Assembly: GCA_022495995.1 (NCBI GenBank)
Contig: JAFEMH010002562.1
Location: 1-64,000 of the forward strand
Reading direction: 5' to 3'
DNA: 64,000 bases
Origin: Adenophora triphylla var. japonica
Taxonomy: Eukaryota > Streptophyta > Magnoliopsida > Asterales > Campanulaceae
Within the stretch, counting starts at the first letter, position 1. The number at the start of each line of letters is the position of its first letter. A model generated the notes under the pieces. It searched no databases, was not told the origin of the DNA, and saw nothing but the letters and a program-made list of their open reading frames with translations. Made by a program: the position numbers and the translations under genes. Shown here piece after piece: positions 1 through 11,456 of the stretch.

Positions 1-1
1 G

Positions 2-936
2 GTGAAGGCGATGTTAGACCTTGGTGCTAGCATTAATTTATTATCATACTCCACATACTTGCAATTGGGCTTGTCCGAGTTGAAGCCCACCATAATGGCC
101 CTCTATTTAGCGGACCGTTCTATTAGGAGACCAATGGGCATTGTGGAGGATGTATTGGTTCAAGTGGGGACCTTGATAGTTCCCGTTGACTTTGTGGTTA
201 TGGATATGGTTAGTGGAGGAAGTACGAATAGAGACCCTATTATTTTGCTAGGATGTCCCTTCATGGCCACAACTAACACAATAATAAATGTGGGGATGGG
301 AAGTTGTCCATGATGGTAGCGGATGAGAAAATAGAAATTTCGGTTAATGATGTGATGAAACACCCCATGGACGATGATGGGGAAGGTTGTGAGTCCTTAG
401 ATGACATATAGGAGGACATGTGTGCTAAAGTAGATAAGAGTGACGGTGAGAATTCTAGGGATAAAGCGGACGTTCATGATATGGCTAGCAACAACAAGGC
501 CGACAAACACTCTTTGAGTGACGGACCGTATCACCCCCTAGACCGACCCCGTAAGGAGTCGGTGTCAAAACAAAAATCTTTTTTTCCTCTAAAAGCTGAA
601 AGTAATAATTTATGTGCTAAAATTGAGGAATGTTACTGTCTTGACTTATCTGATTCTTTTATGGCTAACATTGATGACCAAGATAGCTTCTCTCATAAAG
701 ATGTTGAGAAAGATGAGGTGCTTGATGTTCGTGAGACCAAGGAACCAAACGAGTTTGGGGGAGAGACCCCCATGAAGAAAAAGAAAAAGAAGGCCAAGAA
801 GAAGGCCAATAAAATTTCTTGGGCTCCACCCGAGCTAATAAAAAATGGTACATACATGTGGAAAGCGGTGGGCATTTGTGCCCGCGAATATGCAAGGTGG
901 GCCAAGGGAAGAAAAGCTAAGGCCAAAGAGATGTAA
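2..936 (+). pseudogene. gypsy protease plus C-terminal polyprotein tail, frameshifted
   Basis: The first segment holds a retropepsin-like active-site loop, DLGASINLL at residues 6-14. The usual Asp-Ser/Thr-Gly is changed to Asp-Leu-Gly, which would probably weaken catalysis. A typical retropepsin fold sequence follows (an LADRS segment, then VDFVVMDM, then ILLGCPFMATT). Around base 300 the frame shifts, and the reading continues from 310 (MMVADEKIEISVNDVM) through one in-frame stop near 409-411. It resumes to 936 as a very charged segment with a lysine run (about 773-813) and a closing motif containing WAPPELIKNGTYMW. Protease-to-tail layouts like this occur in plant gypsy gag-pol genes. With the frameshift, the stop and the altered active site, I treat it as dead. 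Confidence 0.7.
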
Positions 937-2577
937 TTGGGAGCAACGGTCGGGCTAACGACCTTAACCAAGTGCGCTAATTGGGAGGCAACCCAAGTAG
1001 GTAGGTTTTTATTTGCTTTATTTATTTGTTTTGTTGTGTCATATCGTCCTTTTAACCCAATGCATATTTTTGTTCTCTTTGCTATGAGGACATAGCATGT
1101 TTTGAGTTTGGGGGTAGATATCTCTTCGAGTTTGTGGGTTTATAGGGGAGTGTATATAGTGTCACCCTCCAAAAAAATAGAATTTTTTTTTAAAAAAATT
1201 GTTCTTTTCATATTTTTGGGAAGTTGGCAAGAGTCCATGATGATTTGAGAGTGATTTAATTTTAAAAATCTTGAGTATTATTGTCAATATTGGAATATAA
1301 TTGCATTGAAACATGTAAAGTATGATTTCTCCACCTTTCACTTTCATATTATTTTTCTTGATCATTGTTACCAACTTAGGAGACCTTTATAGGATCACTT
1401 TGACATTCTCGGGGTCCCTAGAACATGTTTGCATGACTGTCAATAACACATCAATTAGGCTATTCGGGAAGTGATATGTGGCTATTTTCTTTGAACCCTA
1501 TTTGTGAGCCTTTAACTTTCTCGTCACTTATATAAAAAAATTTCCGCTAGAATCCCTTTTGAGCTTGAAAAAAGAATGGAATCTCTCACAAAGTGGGAGG
1601 TTATCTTAAACCACCATTCGCCTTCTTTTGTACCCTCATTATCCTAGCCTTTTAACCTATACACTATTTTTCGCACCTTTTCAAGAAAGTGATACTAGGA
1701 AATGAATGGGAAATTTTGGGGGATGTTTTGAAAATCAAAGGTTGAGTGGAAAGTGGTCATGAAAAAATGAAAAAGAAAAAAAAAAAAAAGAGAAGAAGGG
1801 GTTATGAATTGTATTGAAAGAAAAGAGGGGCTTGAGCAAAAGTATTGAATGCACATTCTTTGTGATATATTTGTGAAAAAAAAACAAATAAAAAAAAAGA
1901 GAAAAAAAAAATTTGCCTTGCCATCTCTAATGTTGAAGTGGAAAGTGATCAAAAAGAAAGAAAGGTGATCAATCCCACGTTTGAAAGTATACAAAATTAT
2001 AAGTTTGGGGGTTAAATCAATGGGTTGGCTTGGAGCGGAGTGATAAATTTCAAAGTGAGGGTGTATGATGAAGACTTTCTAGTTTCACTTGCTTGACTTC
2101 GTATGTCCTTACCTTCTTTTGTAACCGTGAACCTAGCCCGCGTGTATCGCGATACATTACAAACCATAAAGCCATATTTGATCCCTAAAGAGTATCCGGG
2201 TTGATAGTTTTGTTTAAACATGCATATGAGTGTTCCTTGTGCAGAAAGTTCATCTTATTATCATTGATTTAGAGCATGTGGTAAGTGACCCTATAAAATA
2301 TCTTACTTTGGTGACAATGATCTCCCATATTTCATTCATCTTTCATTATGTGGTGGAGAATTGTAAGTTAGATGCATCCATGTAATTATAGTCCCATGTT
2401 CATGATAATTCTTGTAGATTATGTGTGTTGTAAAGATCTGAGACTTGTTGTGCCAACGGCCTATTATATGAATTGAACAAATCCCAAAAATATTTTCTTT
2501 TGTTTTATTTAGTTAGTTAGTTTTTATTTTAATTTTGTTTTACTCGAGGACGAGCAAAAGATAAGTTTGGGGGTATT
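937..2577 (+). other. 3' non-coding region of the gypsy element with repeated purine-tract motif
   Basis: No credible coding sequence is present. The phrase AAGTTTGGGGGT or GAGTTTGGGGGT appears three times: near 1104, near 2001 and at 2563, just before the LTR. Only the last copy sits at the polypurine-tract position. The region also holds A-rich tracts (1770-1905). Confidence 0.6.
2563..2577 (+). other. polypurine tract of the gypsy element
   Basis: The sequence AAGTTTGGGGGTATT directly precedes the LTR start at 2578, the standard position for the plus-strand primer of an LTR retrotransposon. Confidence 0.7.
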
Positions 2578-4296
2578 TGATGGATGTGGTTTTACCCATC
2601 CAAAAGATATATTTTCTAGCTTATTTAATGCTCGAAACCTTGGGAATTTAATGTATTTTGTAGTGTTTTGAAAGTACAGGGGTTGAAGTGCAATTATTGA
2701 CAAAAAGGAGGATTGGAGCGTACTTTGAAAGTTTTTGGATCAAATTGCAATTTTGGAAAATATGGGACAAAACTGACATTTCAAAGTACAAGGACCAAAA
2801 CGTAAATATTGGAAATTCAGGGACCAAACTGGAAATATGGAAATTTTGGGAGGAATTTGATTTATAAAAATTCATGGGCTAAAATGAAAAATAAAATCTC
2901 AAAGAGAGAGGTGCAAAAGAATTTTTTATAGTGGCTAAAGTGCGACAGCAAAATAGCGAGGCGAGCCGAATACAAATGGTACAAAATACTTTAATGGTTG
3001 CTGGCCGAGGATTGCACAGGTTGGCCGGCCAAGGCTTGAGAAATGGGGCCAAGGATGAAGCAACATGGGCAAGTGTGTCCGAGGGACTTGAAGATGGGCC
3101 AAGGCGCTGGGCTGGGCCAAGGAAGTTTGGGCGGCCGCTGTTCCTGTCTTGGGCGGCCGCACAAATGCAATTTTCTGGCCGAGGTTCACTCTGTACTCAT
3201 GGGCGGTCAATGGGCAATTATGGGCGACCGCCCACAAAGACTTTTACAACAGATTTAATTTCGTCACAAATGAGGAAAACGTGATTTTCAACAGATTTGC
3301 ACAAAATCAGTAACAGATTTCGGGAGATTTTCTATTTTGACCCTAATTTGTTTCCAAAAAGGATTTTCACCTCCCTCCTCCTATAAAAACAACCTTAGAC
3401 TAGTTTTTGGATCATCTTTTATCTTTAATCTTTGGATCTTTCATCTTTGGATCTTTGGATCTTTGGATCTTTTGATTTTTATCATTCTCTCTATATTTTT
3501 TCCCTTTATTATAATTTAGGTTTTTATTTATTTATGAAGATGAAAGAACAAGGTTTTGATTTGTTTATTCTAATGGCCATTCAAGGCTAATTTATTTGAT
3601 TCATGGATTGAGGTGAGTAACAATTTGATCTTTATGCTAAGGTTTTAATTCTTCCTATCTCTCTTTCGTTCTTGTTCTCTCAATATTCTTCAAGATCATT
3701 CATAGGCTTCAATTGTATGTTAAGATACTTTTGGCCTATGAATCTATTTGGGTATGAATCGTTTCAGTAACTCGGACATTTATACATTGACCATTATTGA
3801 GAGAATAGATTTAATTGAGGACGTAACTGAAATCAATGAATCTAGGTTCTTATGTTCTTGTGATTTAAATTGAATCTCTTGAAAGTTTATATTGACGTAA
3901 CTGAATATATAAACAAGATAGAGATATTAGGGTTTTAATGTTCTTATCGACGTAACTGTGATATTAACATCTTAACCCTAGGTTTTTGTGAACGAACCCA
4001 AGAATGAGATTGAATCCTTTTTACATGAAATAAAAAGCATAAAGTGATAATTGTTATGATCCCCAATCCATGAATCTCTTGTCTCTTGTTATCTTTTAAT
4101 TTATTTATTTTTCTTTCTTAGTTTAACAATTCAACAATCAAAACCCCCCTTTTTCTTTGTTTCTTTTCACACTAATTAAATCAATTTGTTCAACACACAA
4201 ATCTCTGTGGATTCGATCCTTGCTTGTGCATACTACTACAAAGGTAGCTAGTACACTTGCTAGGTATTTTATTACACAGTGAATTTTTATCCATCA
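2578..4296 (+). repeat. 3' LTR of the gypsy element (1719 bp)
   Basis: The LTR starts TGATGGAT and ends ATCCATCA, an 8-bp perfect terminal inverted repeat with the canonical TG...CA ends. It follows a polypurine tract. The 5' LTR lies outside the window, so the target duplication cannot be checked; the five bases after the LTR are ATGTA. Internally it has GC-rich GGGCGGCCGC repeats (about 3128-3232) and a TATA box at 3382. Confidence 0.85.
3382..3389 (+). promoter_or_regulatory. TATA box of the gypsy LTR
   Basis: TATAAAAA lies in a CT-rich context about 800 bp into the LTR, followed by several GGATCTTT repeats (3430-3475). This is the expected place for the U3/R boundary. The call rests on sequence and position only. 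Confidence 0.5.
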
Positions 4297-4525
4297 ATGT
4301 AACCTTACAAAATACCTTTCTCAAAATACAATCACAACTAGGCGTCCTCTTGGTGCTCAACGTGTCCTAGCCCCTGGCTCGACTCTATCTAAGAAAGCAA
4401 TAAAAGGACGGGGTGAGATAAATCTCAGCAAGTTATTATATATGCAGCAATATGATATGCAATCACATTATGGCAGCATATAACATCAACTCATCATATA
4501 TATATCACAATCTTATCAACATAAA

Positions 4526-4527
<2 letters not shown>

Positions 4528-4618
<91 letters not shown>
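4528..4618. repeat. (TA)n microsatellite, about 90 bp
   Basis: An uninterrupted TA dinucleotide run lies inside the minus-strand LTR. Runs this long are often mis-sized in assemblies. Confidence 0.95.
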
Positions 4619-4619
<1 letters not shown>

Positions 4620-6256
4620 CACATAAGTGAAATAATGTAACACTTAAAAGGATACTGAGCCAAGGTTTAATCCTCAAAAGGATATCACGATCCGAGTAGC
4701 ATCAACAGCTGAAGAAGCGGTTCCGAAACCCAATCACAATATCAACAATACGGGTGAAAATGACACAAAGTCATATCCCAAATGTGCAACTAGACTACAC
4801 CCTAAAAAGGGAAGCTATCCCACTACCCAAACCATGGCCAATGGTAGGGAAAAAGGGATCCAGTGTATGGATTATAACGAACTCGGCTCGGATTTCATTA
4901 TAATCCCATAACACTGCCCAACAATCAAGTATCAGCTGGACTTTAAATAGAAGCACAGTACTAAATACTTGCTTACAATAATCGATGATTTCAAAGTAGG
5001 GAACCATACCAATATAGCATATCAAAATGATAGCAAAATGATAACAAGTATCCATCAAAAGTAGCACAAAGGCTAAACCATCCTTGAACCAATTCAATTC
5101 AACTTAGGATTCCAAAGTAGGGAACCCTAATCAAGCATATCATAAAGATGTCAAACAAATCCAAAAGGTGCAACACATAAGGTCTACACACTTATAATAA
5201 TCATTCAAGGATGTATCATCAATCATATAAGGATGTTAAACAAGTTAGGTTCAATGGAAATCAATGGTTCCAACCTACTTTAACCAAATATTTAACCATC
5301 TTCCAATTATCACAATTGGTATGTAAAGACATCATTTTGTAGCTCATATGTTGTACTTTGATTATAGTGTTCAATTGGTTGAAATATATGTTATATAGTT
5401 GAACCTACATTGCTTTGAAAACAACTCAGCAAAATTGGGCAGGGCACGACTCGGGCCCCAGGGCACGACTCATGACCCTTTTACATGCAGCCTGATACAG
5501 TCGTCCACCCCAAGGCACGACTGGTCACGACTATATGGCATGACTTGTGCCAGAGGGCACGACTCGTGTCCTATGCAGAATTCAGCACATCAGCTGAAAC
5601 TTCAGCAAATTCAAATGAGACATTTACAAGTCCATTTTTCCAACTTAAACAACAATATCAAAATACCAACTTCAATATATCCCAACCAAAATGACCTCAA
5701 ACCATTTCCAAGTTAGCCAAAGCCATTTTTACCAATTCCAACTCAAGAAAATTGATCAAAAATCACAAGCAACCATTAAACAACAACAACATCCATTTTA
5801 ACACTAAATGAGCATGCAATTCAAGGAAAAATATAATAACTTACTTGAAAATAATATTAAAAACTTGAAACTTCAATCGGATGAAAATGACCCCACCCCC
5901 CTCTTCTCCCGAACACAAAGAAATGAACGGATTTTTCTAGAATATTTAGGAGATTTTTAAGTTGGAAAATAGGTTTTGGAATTTTGGACCAAGGAGATGA
6001 GCTGAGAAAGGGTTTTTTTTAAATGATGAAGCTTCTTCAAAAATCATAAGGATAAACATTTATCATTTACACTAAGGCTCCTCCATGAACTTAGTACTAC
6101 AATTAGATGACTTAAATTCCTACATTTATACTTAAGCACCTCATGGATTATAATAAGTTATAATAATTTTCAACAATTACCATTTTAACTACACCACTCT
6201 TAATATTTTCAATAAGACATTAAATAATTATTTTTTATTTATTAATATATTTAAAA

Positions 6257-6417
6257 TCTATAGTATAAATCACACCTCCACTATCTACAGTACTATGAAC
6301 AGTTTCATCTGCCGAATTTCTCATTTTGCCCTCACTAAGTTGTCTCTTTCCCATTTTGCCCTTTAAAAAAAAATTAATTAAAAAAAAAACGTGTCCTCGG
6401 ACACGGGCTTTTACTAG
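6257..6417 (+). mobile_element. small non-autonomous Helitron
   Basis: The element begins TCTATAGTATAAAT directly after an A. It ends with a 16-nt perfect hairpin (CGTGTCC-TC-GGACACG, 6390-6405), a short spacer and CTAG followed by T. These are the hallmarks of a Helitron: A/T target, 5' TC, 3' hairpin and CTRR. It is 161 bp, has no coding capacity and was inserted in the older LTR. A relative with the same 5' end lies at 55159. Confidence 0.75.
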
Positions 6418-6589
6418 TATCATATAAGTTATAAAATATTAACTAACACATAATTGCTACCAACAAAATGCAAAACATATAATAATATGAAATGCACGCC
6501 ATAATTACTAATTCAAGCATGTATAAATTATGCCTAGAACTAGGGTCGTGATAATCCCCTCCTTTGTTGAGCAGCGTAGTTACTTGAGA

Positions 6590-7112
6590 GATGTTATACG
6601 TCTTCCTAACAGCAACGGACAACATTATAGCTGCGGCATTAGTCTGAAATGAAGGAACCATATAGAAACTAATATATTATAACTCCAAGGCACTATCAGA
6701 TGTGGATAGCAGGTACTTCAACGCAGAATTGATAGCTTACGCCCTAGTCATAGCAGCAAGAAAATTACTAGCCTACTTTTCTGCTCATCCCATCACTGTG
6801 TATACTAATGCACCCTTAAAGAAAATCTTGCACAAGATGGATTGCTCAGGACGTCTCCCTAATTGGTCTATCGAGCTCACTAAATTCGATATCAGATACC
6901 AACCTAGGAAGACACTGCTAGCACAGGCTCTGGTTGATTTTATGGTTGAAACCACCTTCATAGGTGAACTCGACCCCACCTCCCGTAAACGAAAAAAACC
7001 TGTGGAGTAAGAACCGACCATCGAGCTCCCATCCAACTGTTGGGTCATCTACACTGATGGTTCCGCCACTAAGGAGAGAAGCGGAGCCGGAATTGTGCTA
7101 GCAAGTCCCAAT
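6590..7112 (+). pseudogene. Tat polyprotein: RT end, RNase H and start of second RNase H
   Basis: The readable part at 6670-7010 carries IYYNSKALSDVDSRYFNAE, then LVIAARKLLAYFSAH, a DAPL-like segment as TNAPLKKIL, and IELTKFDIRYQPR. This is the canonical C-terminal connection and RNase H of plant Tat gypsy elements. A stop at 7008-7010 is followed by WVIYTDGSATKERSGAGIVLASPN, the start of a second RNase H with the Asp of the IYTDGS motif. The coding sequence breaks at 7112, where the hAT element begins, and resumes at 8776. Stops near 6640 also interrupt the RT tail. Confidence 0.75.
7105..7112 (+). repeat. target duplication of the hAT element (left copy)
   Basis: GTCCCAAT, matched exactly by 8768-8775 on the other side of the element. 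Confidence 0.9.
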
Positions 7113-8767
7113 TAAGGTTGTAAACGAATGGAACTTTTTTTATTTGATTCGGTATTCGATTCGAGTATTCGGTATTCGTATTTGAAAAATTCGAATTCGA
7201 ATTCGAATTTTTATATTGATTCGATAAGTATTCGAATTCGAATTTTTATATTAATTTCTAACCCTAACCCTAGAGAGAAGCAGAGAACTGAGAAGAGAAG
7301 AGAACGACGGAACTCCATTCTCACACCGATCCCTTTACCGTCGCCTCGCCGGTCTCTCCAGTCTCCACCAGGTTTTCTCAGAAAAGCAGTTTTCCATTTC
7401 TCTCTTTATCATTGTTATGCTCTGTTTCAATTTATCATTGTTTTCAATTAAGATGTCAAAAGTTATAAATAAAAATAGCTTGCATTGATAACTTAATTGG
7501 ATTTGAGGCCAGAAGGCCTAGTTTGGGACTCAATCAATTCATCTTAGCCCTTATCTGTGTTCCCTTCAATGTCCACTATTTTCTGATTTCAAATTTCACT
7601 AGCTCCTAGCTCCAGTTTGTATCTATCCTTTCACAGTCATATGTTTCTTCAGTCCTTAGATATACACCCTGTTCTTCAAATAAAATGTAATGGACTGCCA
7701 GAAACAATAAAAAGAAATCCATCTACTGGTGTCTTTTGATTCGTAGAATATGTTACATGTTTCGAAGACATGCCTTAGAAAGAAAAGACGAGATGAAGAA
7801 AGATTTTATAATTGCATCAATATTTTTCTTAACAAAATGGCACCTGATATTTTCATCCTATGAAATTATCTTTAAAGAGAAGAATGAACGGATAAGATAT
7901 ATTGTTTGTTCCTAATTTGTGCTGTGTAATACAACGCAAATAATTTTATAATTTAGGGATTTAGATAGCAGTTTCTAATGTGCCTGAAGGAAGCCATATT
8001 ATGAATCTGATAGTTGGATGCTTGTTGCCATGTTGGCTGCTGGTTACTGATGGTTGGAATTTGGATGCTTGTTGCCTTGTTTGAGGTTTTTTTTTTTTTT
8101 CTAAAACTGCTTGTTGCCTTATTTGTTGGCTACTGGTTACTGATGGCTTGGAATTTGGCTGCTGGTTACTGATGTTACAATGGTTTGGAATTTAGGTGAT
8201 TGTATTTAAAACAACTATGTTGGCTGCTTGTTTGAGTTGGCTGCTTGGAATTTGGATGATTGTATTTAAAACAACTATGTTGGCTGCTTGTTTGACTTGC
8301 TGCTGGTTACTGATGTTACGAATCTAATTTTTTTTTTTTATAAAACTGCTTGTTTGAGTTGTTGGCTGCTGTGTTGGTTACTGATTTGATTTCCAAGGCG
8401 CCAGCCTCAGTAATTCCCAGGTGGCCGCATCAATGGGCCACACAAGGCCGATGTTTCTGCCGACCAGGTGCCAGCCTCGGATAGAGCTAGGCGCCCGCCT
8501 CAACTTGGCTGCACACGGGACTAGCTTCTGGCCGTGAGGCGCCAGCCTCGCCTCCTTCCATGCGACCGCCTCACCTGGTCCGTGGGCTGGGTATTGGGCC
8601 TCAAATCGAATACTCGAATCGAATCGAATAATTCGAATATCAATTTCGAATCGAATACGAATCAATTTTTATATTTGAATACAAACGAATACGAATATTC
8701 GAATATTTTCACGAATACGAATAGAATATGATGATATTCGATTCGATTTGGTTCGTTTACACCCCTA
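7113..8767 (+). mobile_element. non-autonomous hAT element (1655 bp) nested in the Tat RNase H
   Basis: The ends are TAAGGTTGTAAACGAA and, inverted, TTCGTTTACACCCCTA, a degenerate hAT-type terminal inverted repeat. The 8-bp duplication GTCCCAAT occurs at 7105-7112 and 8768-8775; removing one copy and the element restores the RNase H reading. Both subterminal regions are packed with ATTCGAAT-type repeats. The interior has no transposase. It holds a 5'UTR-like stretch with a double telo-box (AACCCTAACCCTAG at about 7259), repeated TTGGCTGCT phrases (8025-8375) and a GC-rich block with GGCGCCAGCCTC/GGCGCCCGCCTC repeats (8397-8570). Confidence 0.88.
8025..8375. repeat. degenerate tandem repeat inside the hAT element
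   Basis: Phrases such as TTGGCTGCTTGTTTGA, GGTTACTGATG and GATTGTATTTAAAACAAC recur, with one near-perfect pair of about 60 bp around 8190-8300. No coding sense is visible. Confidence 0.7.
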
Positions 8768-8775
8768 GTCCCAAT

Positions 8776-9575
8776 AAGGAACACACCATCCAAGACATAA
8801 TCAGGTTGAAGTTTCCTGCCTCTAACAATCAAGTTGATTACGAGGCCCTGATATTCGGCAAAGAGTTGGCATCCTTCTAAGGAGCAACTAAAATCGCCGA
8901 CTTCTGTGATTCCCAACTCGTAGTCAAGCAGATAAAAGTGGAGTATAACACTCAACACCCCACACTTACGAAGTATAAAGACCTAGTCCTATACATGACG
9001 AAAAAGCTAATTTTTTTTAAAATAAGTCAGATAGGAAGGGAGGATAATCAAGTGGTAGATGTTCTATCTAAAATGACAACTATTGACGTGACAGATCCCG
9101 ACTCTAACCACACATAGTCTTCGCCAAAGAACCTGCCTACGAAAGACTGCAAGTAATGCTCCTAGATGAGTAGAAGAGGTGTTGGATAGATGACTATATG
9201 GACTTCATTGAAAAGAACCAACTCCCAGATGATGAAGCATATGTTAAACTTATCAAGAAGAAGTCAGTAAGGTTCACAGTGATAAACAGAATTCTCTACA
9301 GAAGATCATTCACAAAGCCCCTTCTGAGGTGCGTCTATCCCAAGGAAACAGAAAATCTTTTGGCAGAAGTCCACGAAGGCATTTATGGTGGTCACCCGGG
9401 GGCCAGAACCTTAGCCGACAAAATCATCACGCTAGGTTACTATTGGCCAAACCTGAAAGATGACGTACAAGCCTACGTAAGAAAGTTTGATAAGTGCCAG
9501 AGATACTCTGACACTCCTAGACTTCCAGCAGTGGAGCAGACTCTCATAATACCTACGTGGCCATTTGACATGTAG
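8776..9575 (+). pseudogene. Tat polyprotein: rest of second RNase H and integrase zinc finger
   Basis: After the hAT, the second RNase H continues as KEHTIQDIIRLKFPA, then NNQVDYEALIFGKELAS, with one in-frame stop at 8878, up to about 9115. From 9198 an open stretch of 125 codons contains the integrase H2C2 region: VHEGIYGGHPGARTLA, then YYWPNLKDD, then VRKFDKCQRY. The first Cys of the C-x2-C pair is replaced by Phe, so the zinc site is incomplete. An in-frame stop follows WPFDM at 9573-9575. Confidence 0.75.
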
Positions 9576-10437
9576 GGAATCAACATTATAGGACCCTTTC
9601 CCTCCCCCCCTCCCCCGCCCGAGGTAATTGCAAATATGTGATCATGGCAGACGACTACTTCTCCAAATGGATTGAAGCCATGGCCTTAGCCAAAATAACA
9701 GAGGAGAACGCAATCAACTTCGTCCACGACTTCATCTGGTGTCGCTTTGGGGTTCCACACACTATCATTTTCAGATCATGGCCTTCAATTTTCTAAGGCA
9801 TTCACAGTAGAACTGAACATACTAGGAGTCAGACACATCAAATCATCTGTGAGCAGACCTCAATGCAACGGACAAGCGTAATCAGCTAACAAGTTGGTGC
9901 TAATAGCCCTAGCCAAGAACCTAGAATGAAGTGATGGTAGATGGTTGGACGAACTTCCCTTAGCCTTGTGGGCAGTTCGCACAACCACCCGGGGGCCAAC
10001 CAGGGAAAACCCATTCGCACTAACCTTCGATTTTGAGGCCATGGCACAAGCTGAGATAGCTATCCCTACGATAAGAAGTTCAAACTATGATGAGAAAGTT
10101 AACAAGGTCAATAGGCTCCTAGACCTAGACCAAGTTGATGAAATAAGACTAGATGTTGTGATAAGAATGGTGAAATGTGTTGATCCCCTTCTTTTTTTTA
10201 AAAAAAAAAAAAAGGGTCAACAAGAGAGTATTCCAAGGTGGTGATTGGGTACTTAGAAAAATTGAACCAACTGGCAGGAATGCTGAACAAAACAAGCTCT
10301 CCCCAAATCGGGAAGACCTCTACATCATCGCTCAAGTTATCAGATATTGTACCTACAGAATGAAGCCCCAGATGTACAAGAGTTGAAACATCCGTGGCAT
10401 TCTTATCATCTACGGAAATATTATCACTAGTTTATAG
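9576..10437 (+). pseudogene. Tat integrase core and C-terminus, disrupted
   Basis: The segments are GINIIGPFP, a poly-C insertion around 9602-9617 that shifts the frame, YFSKWIEAMALAKIT, FVHDFIWCRFGVPHTIIF, a further frameshift near the DNG-type motif (only remnants remain near 9775), PQCNGQA with a stop, and LPLALWAVRTTTRGPTRENPF. After an A-rich tract at 10190-10213 come GDWVLRKIEPTGRN and HPWHSYHLRKYY. This is a typical Tat integrase tail, but at least two frameshifts and several stops make it non-functional. Confidence 0.72.
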
Positions 10438-10564
10438 TATGTATTTTATGTAATAGATTAATATTTATTAGTCTTTTATAGTTATTTTCAATAGGATTGC
10501 ATTTCGATTTAATCAATTTCAGTTAATGAAGTTTAGTTTTCATCAATACATAGACTAGCAAAAC

Positions 10565-10912
10565 AAATGACGAGGAGCCCCTCCTCGGTATCAAGGGATA
10601 AACTCCCGTAAAATTACCTAAAACCTATGACCGAACGATCTTTCTCGGCATATAGAGGTAAAACCTCAAAAAATTACCTAATACCTATGACCGAATGATC
10701 TTTCTCGGCATAGAGAGGTAAAACCTCAAAAAAATTACCTAAGACATATAACCGAACGACCTTCCTCGTCTTAAAGAGGTAAAACATTAAAAATTGCCTA
10801 GTACCTATGGCCGAACAACCCTCTTCGACATAGACAGACAAAGCATTAAAAATTATTTAAAACCTGTGGCTGAGTGACCTTCCTCAACATAGAGAGATAA
10901 AATCAGACAATA
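10565..10912 (+). repeat. tandem repeat array, unit about 60 bp, in the Tat 3' region
   Basis: About six diverged copies of a unit containing CCTATGACCGAACGAT, CTCGGCATAGAGAGGTAA and AAAATTACCTA. Tandem arrays in this position, between integrase and 3' LTR, are a known trait of Tat/Ogre-type elements. Confidence 0.8.
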
Positions 10913-11456
10913 ACATAAGCGTCATGCCGAGGAACCTCCCTCGGCCTAATGACAACTTTCAAAATTACAAATTGTCTAAAATCGAACGAGATTCCTTAGT
11001 TTAAACAAGTTAAAACTTGAATTACAAGAAGGACTTCCTCGACTTCCCAAGTTAGTTTGCACTTGTGCAAATAGTCAACAAACAAACATACAACATATAT
11101 GCAACACAATAAACATTCAAGTTAAATGCATTTCATATCAAAGCAGTAAAAAAGATGACGAAGAATTGAAGAAGGGCCTTATATTGATAAAAGTTGTGAA
11201 GTACAAAAGGCCTTATTCTATTACTATAACAAAAGCAAAAAATATCCTAAGCCTGATCATCCCCCATAAACAGTTCATCTTGATTGGCAGTCGGGGGAGG
11301 AATGATGACTTGGTCAGATTGGGCTTTAGCTTGAGCTTCCTTGGTGGGCCCTCCCCCCGCAGCTTCAGCCTCCTCGTCCTCTCCAGAACTCAGAACCTCA
11401 TCCTCGATCTTTTCAATTAAAGTATGTATATTTTGTGGATCAAGAGGAGGATGAAC

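Larger units (their letters stand above)
1..4296 (+). mobile_element. 3' portion of a Ty3/gypsy retrotransposon, probably non-autonomous
   Basis: The window opens inside this element. A retropepsin-like segment at 2-313 is followed by a lysine-rich tail ending at 936, about 1.6 kb of non-coding sequence, a purine-rich tract and a 1.7-kb LTR ending at 4296. No reverse transcriptase, RNase H or integrase lies between protease and LTR, although these normally follow protease in gypsy elements. That suggests a gag-protease-only element, or one with a large internal deletion. The gypsy assignment rests on the protease and layout; the lineage is not certain. Confidence 0.75.
4298..6553 (-). repeat. 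LTR of a second Ty3/gypsy-like element, minus strand, apparently solo
   Basis: Read on the minus strand, the segment starts just after a purine tract (GGAGGGGAT) with TATCACGACCCTAG and ends ...GGTTACA at 4298. Its start resembles plant chromovirus-type LTRs that begin TGTCACGACCC, here with TG changed to TA. No internal gag-pol of the same orientation is attached. It contains the (TA)n tract, five GGGCACGACT-type repeats (5440-5570) and the small Helitron at 6257. It lies one base from the gypsy LTR ending at 4296. The lineage is inferred. Confidence 0.5.

Noticed and set aside
2931..3284. Open frames inside the gypsy LTR
   Set aside because: They fall in U3 of an LTR with GC-rich repeats; no recognisable protein.
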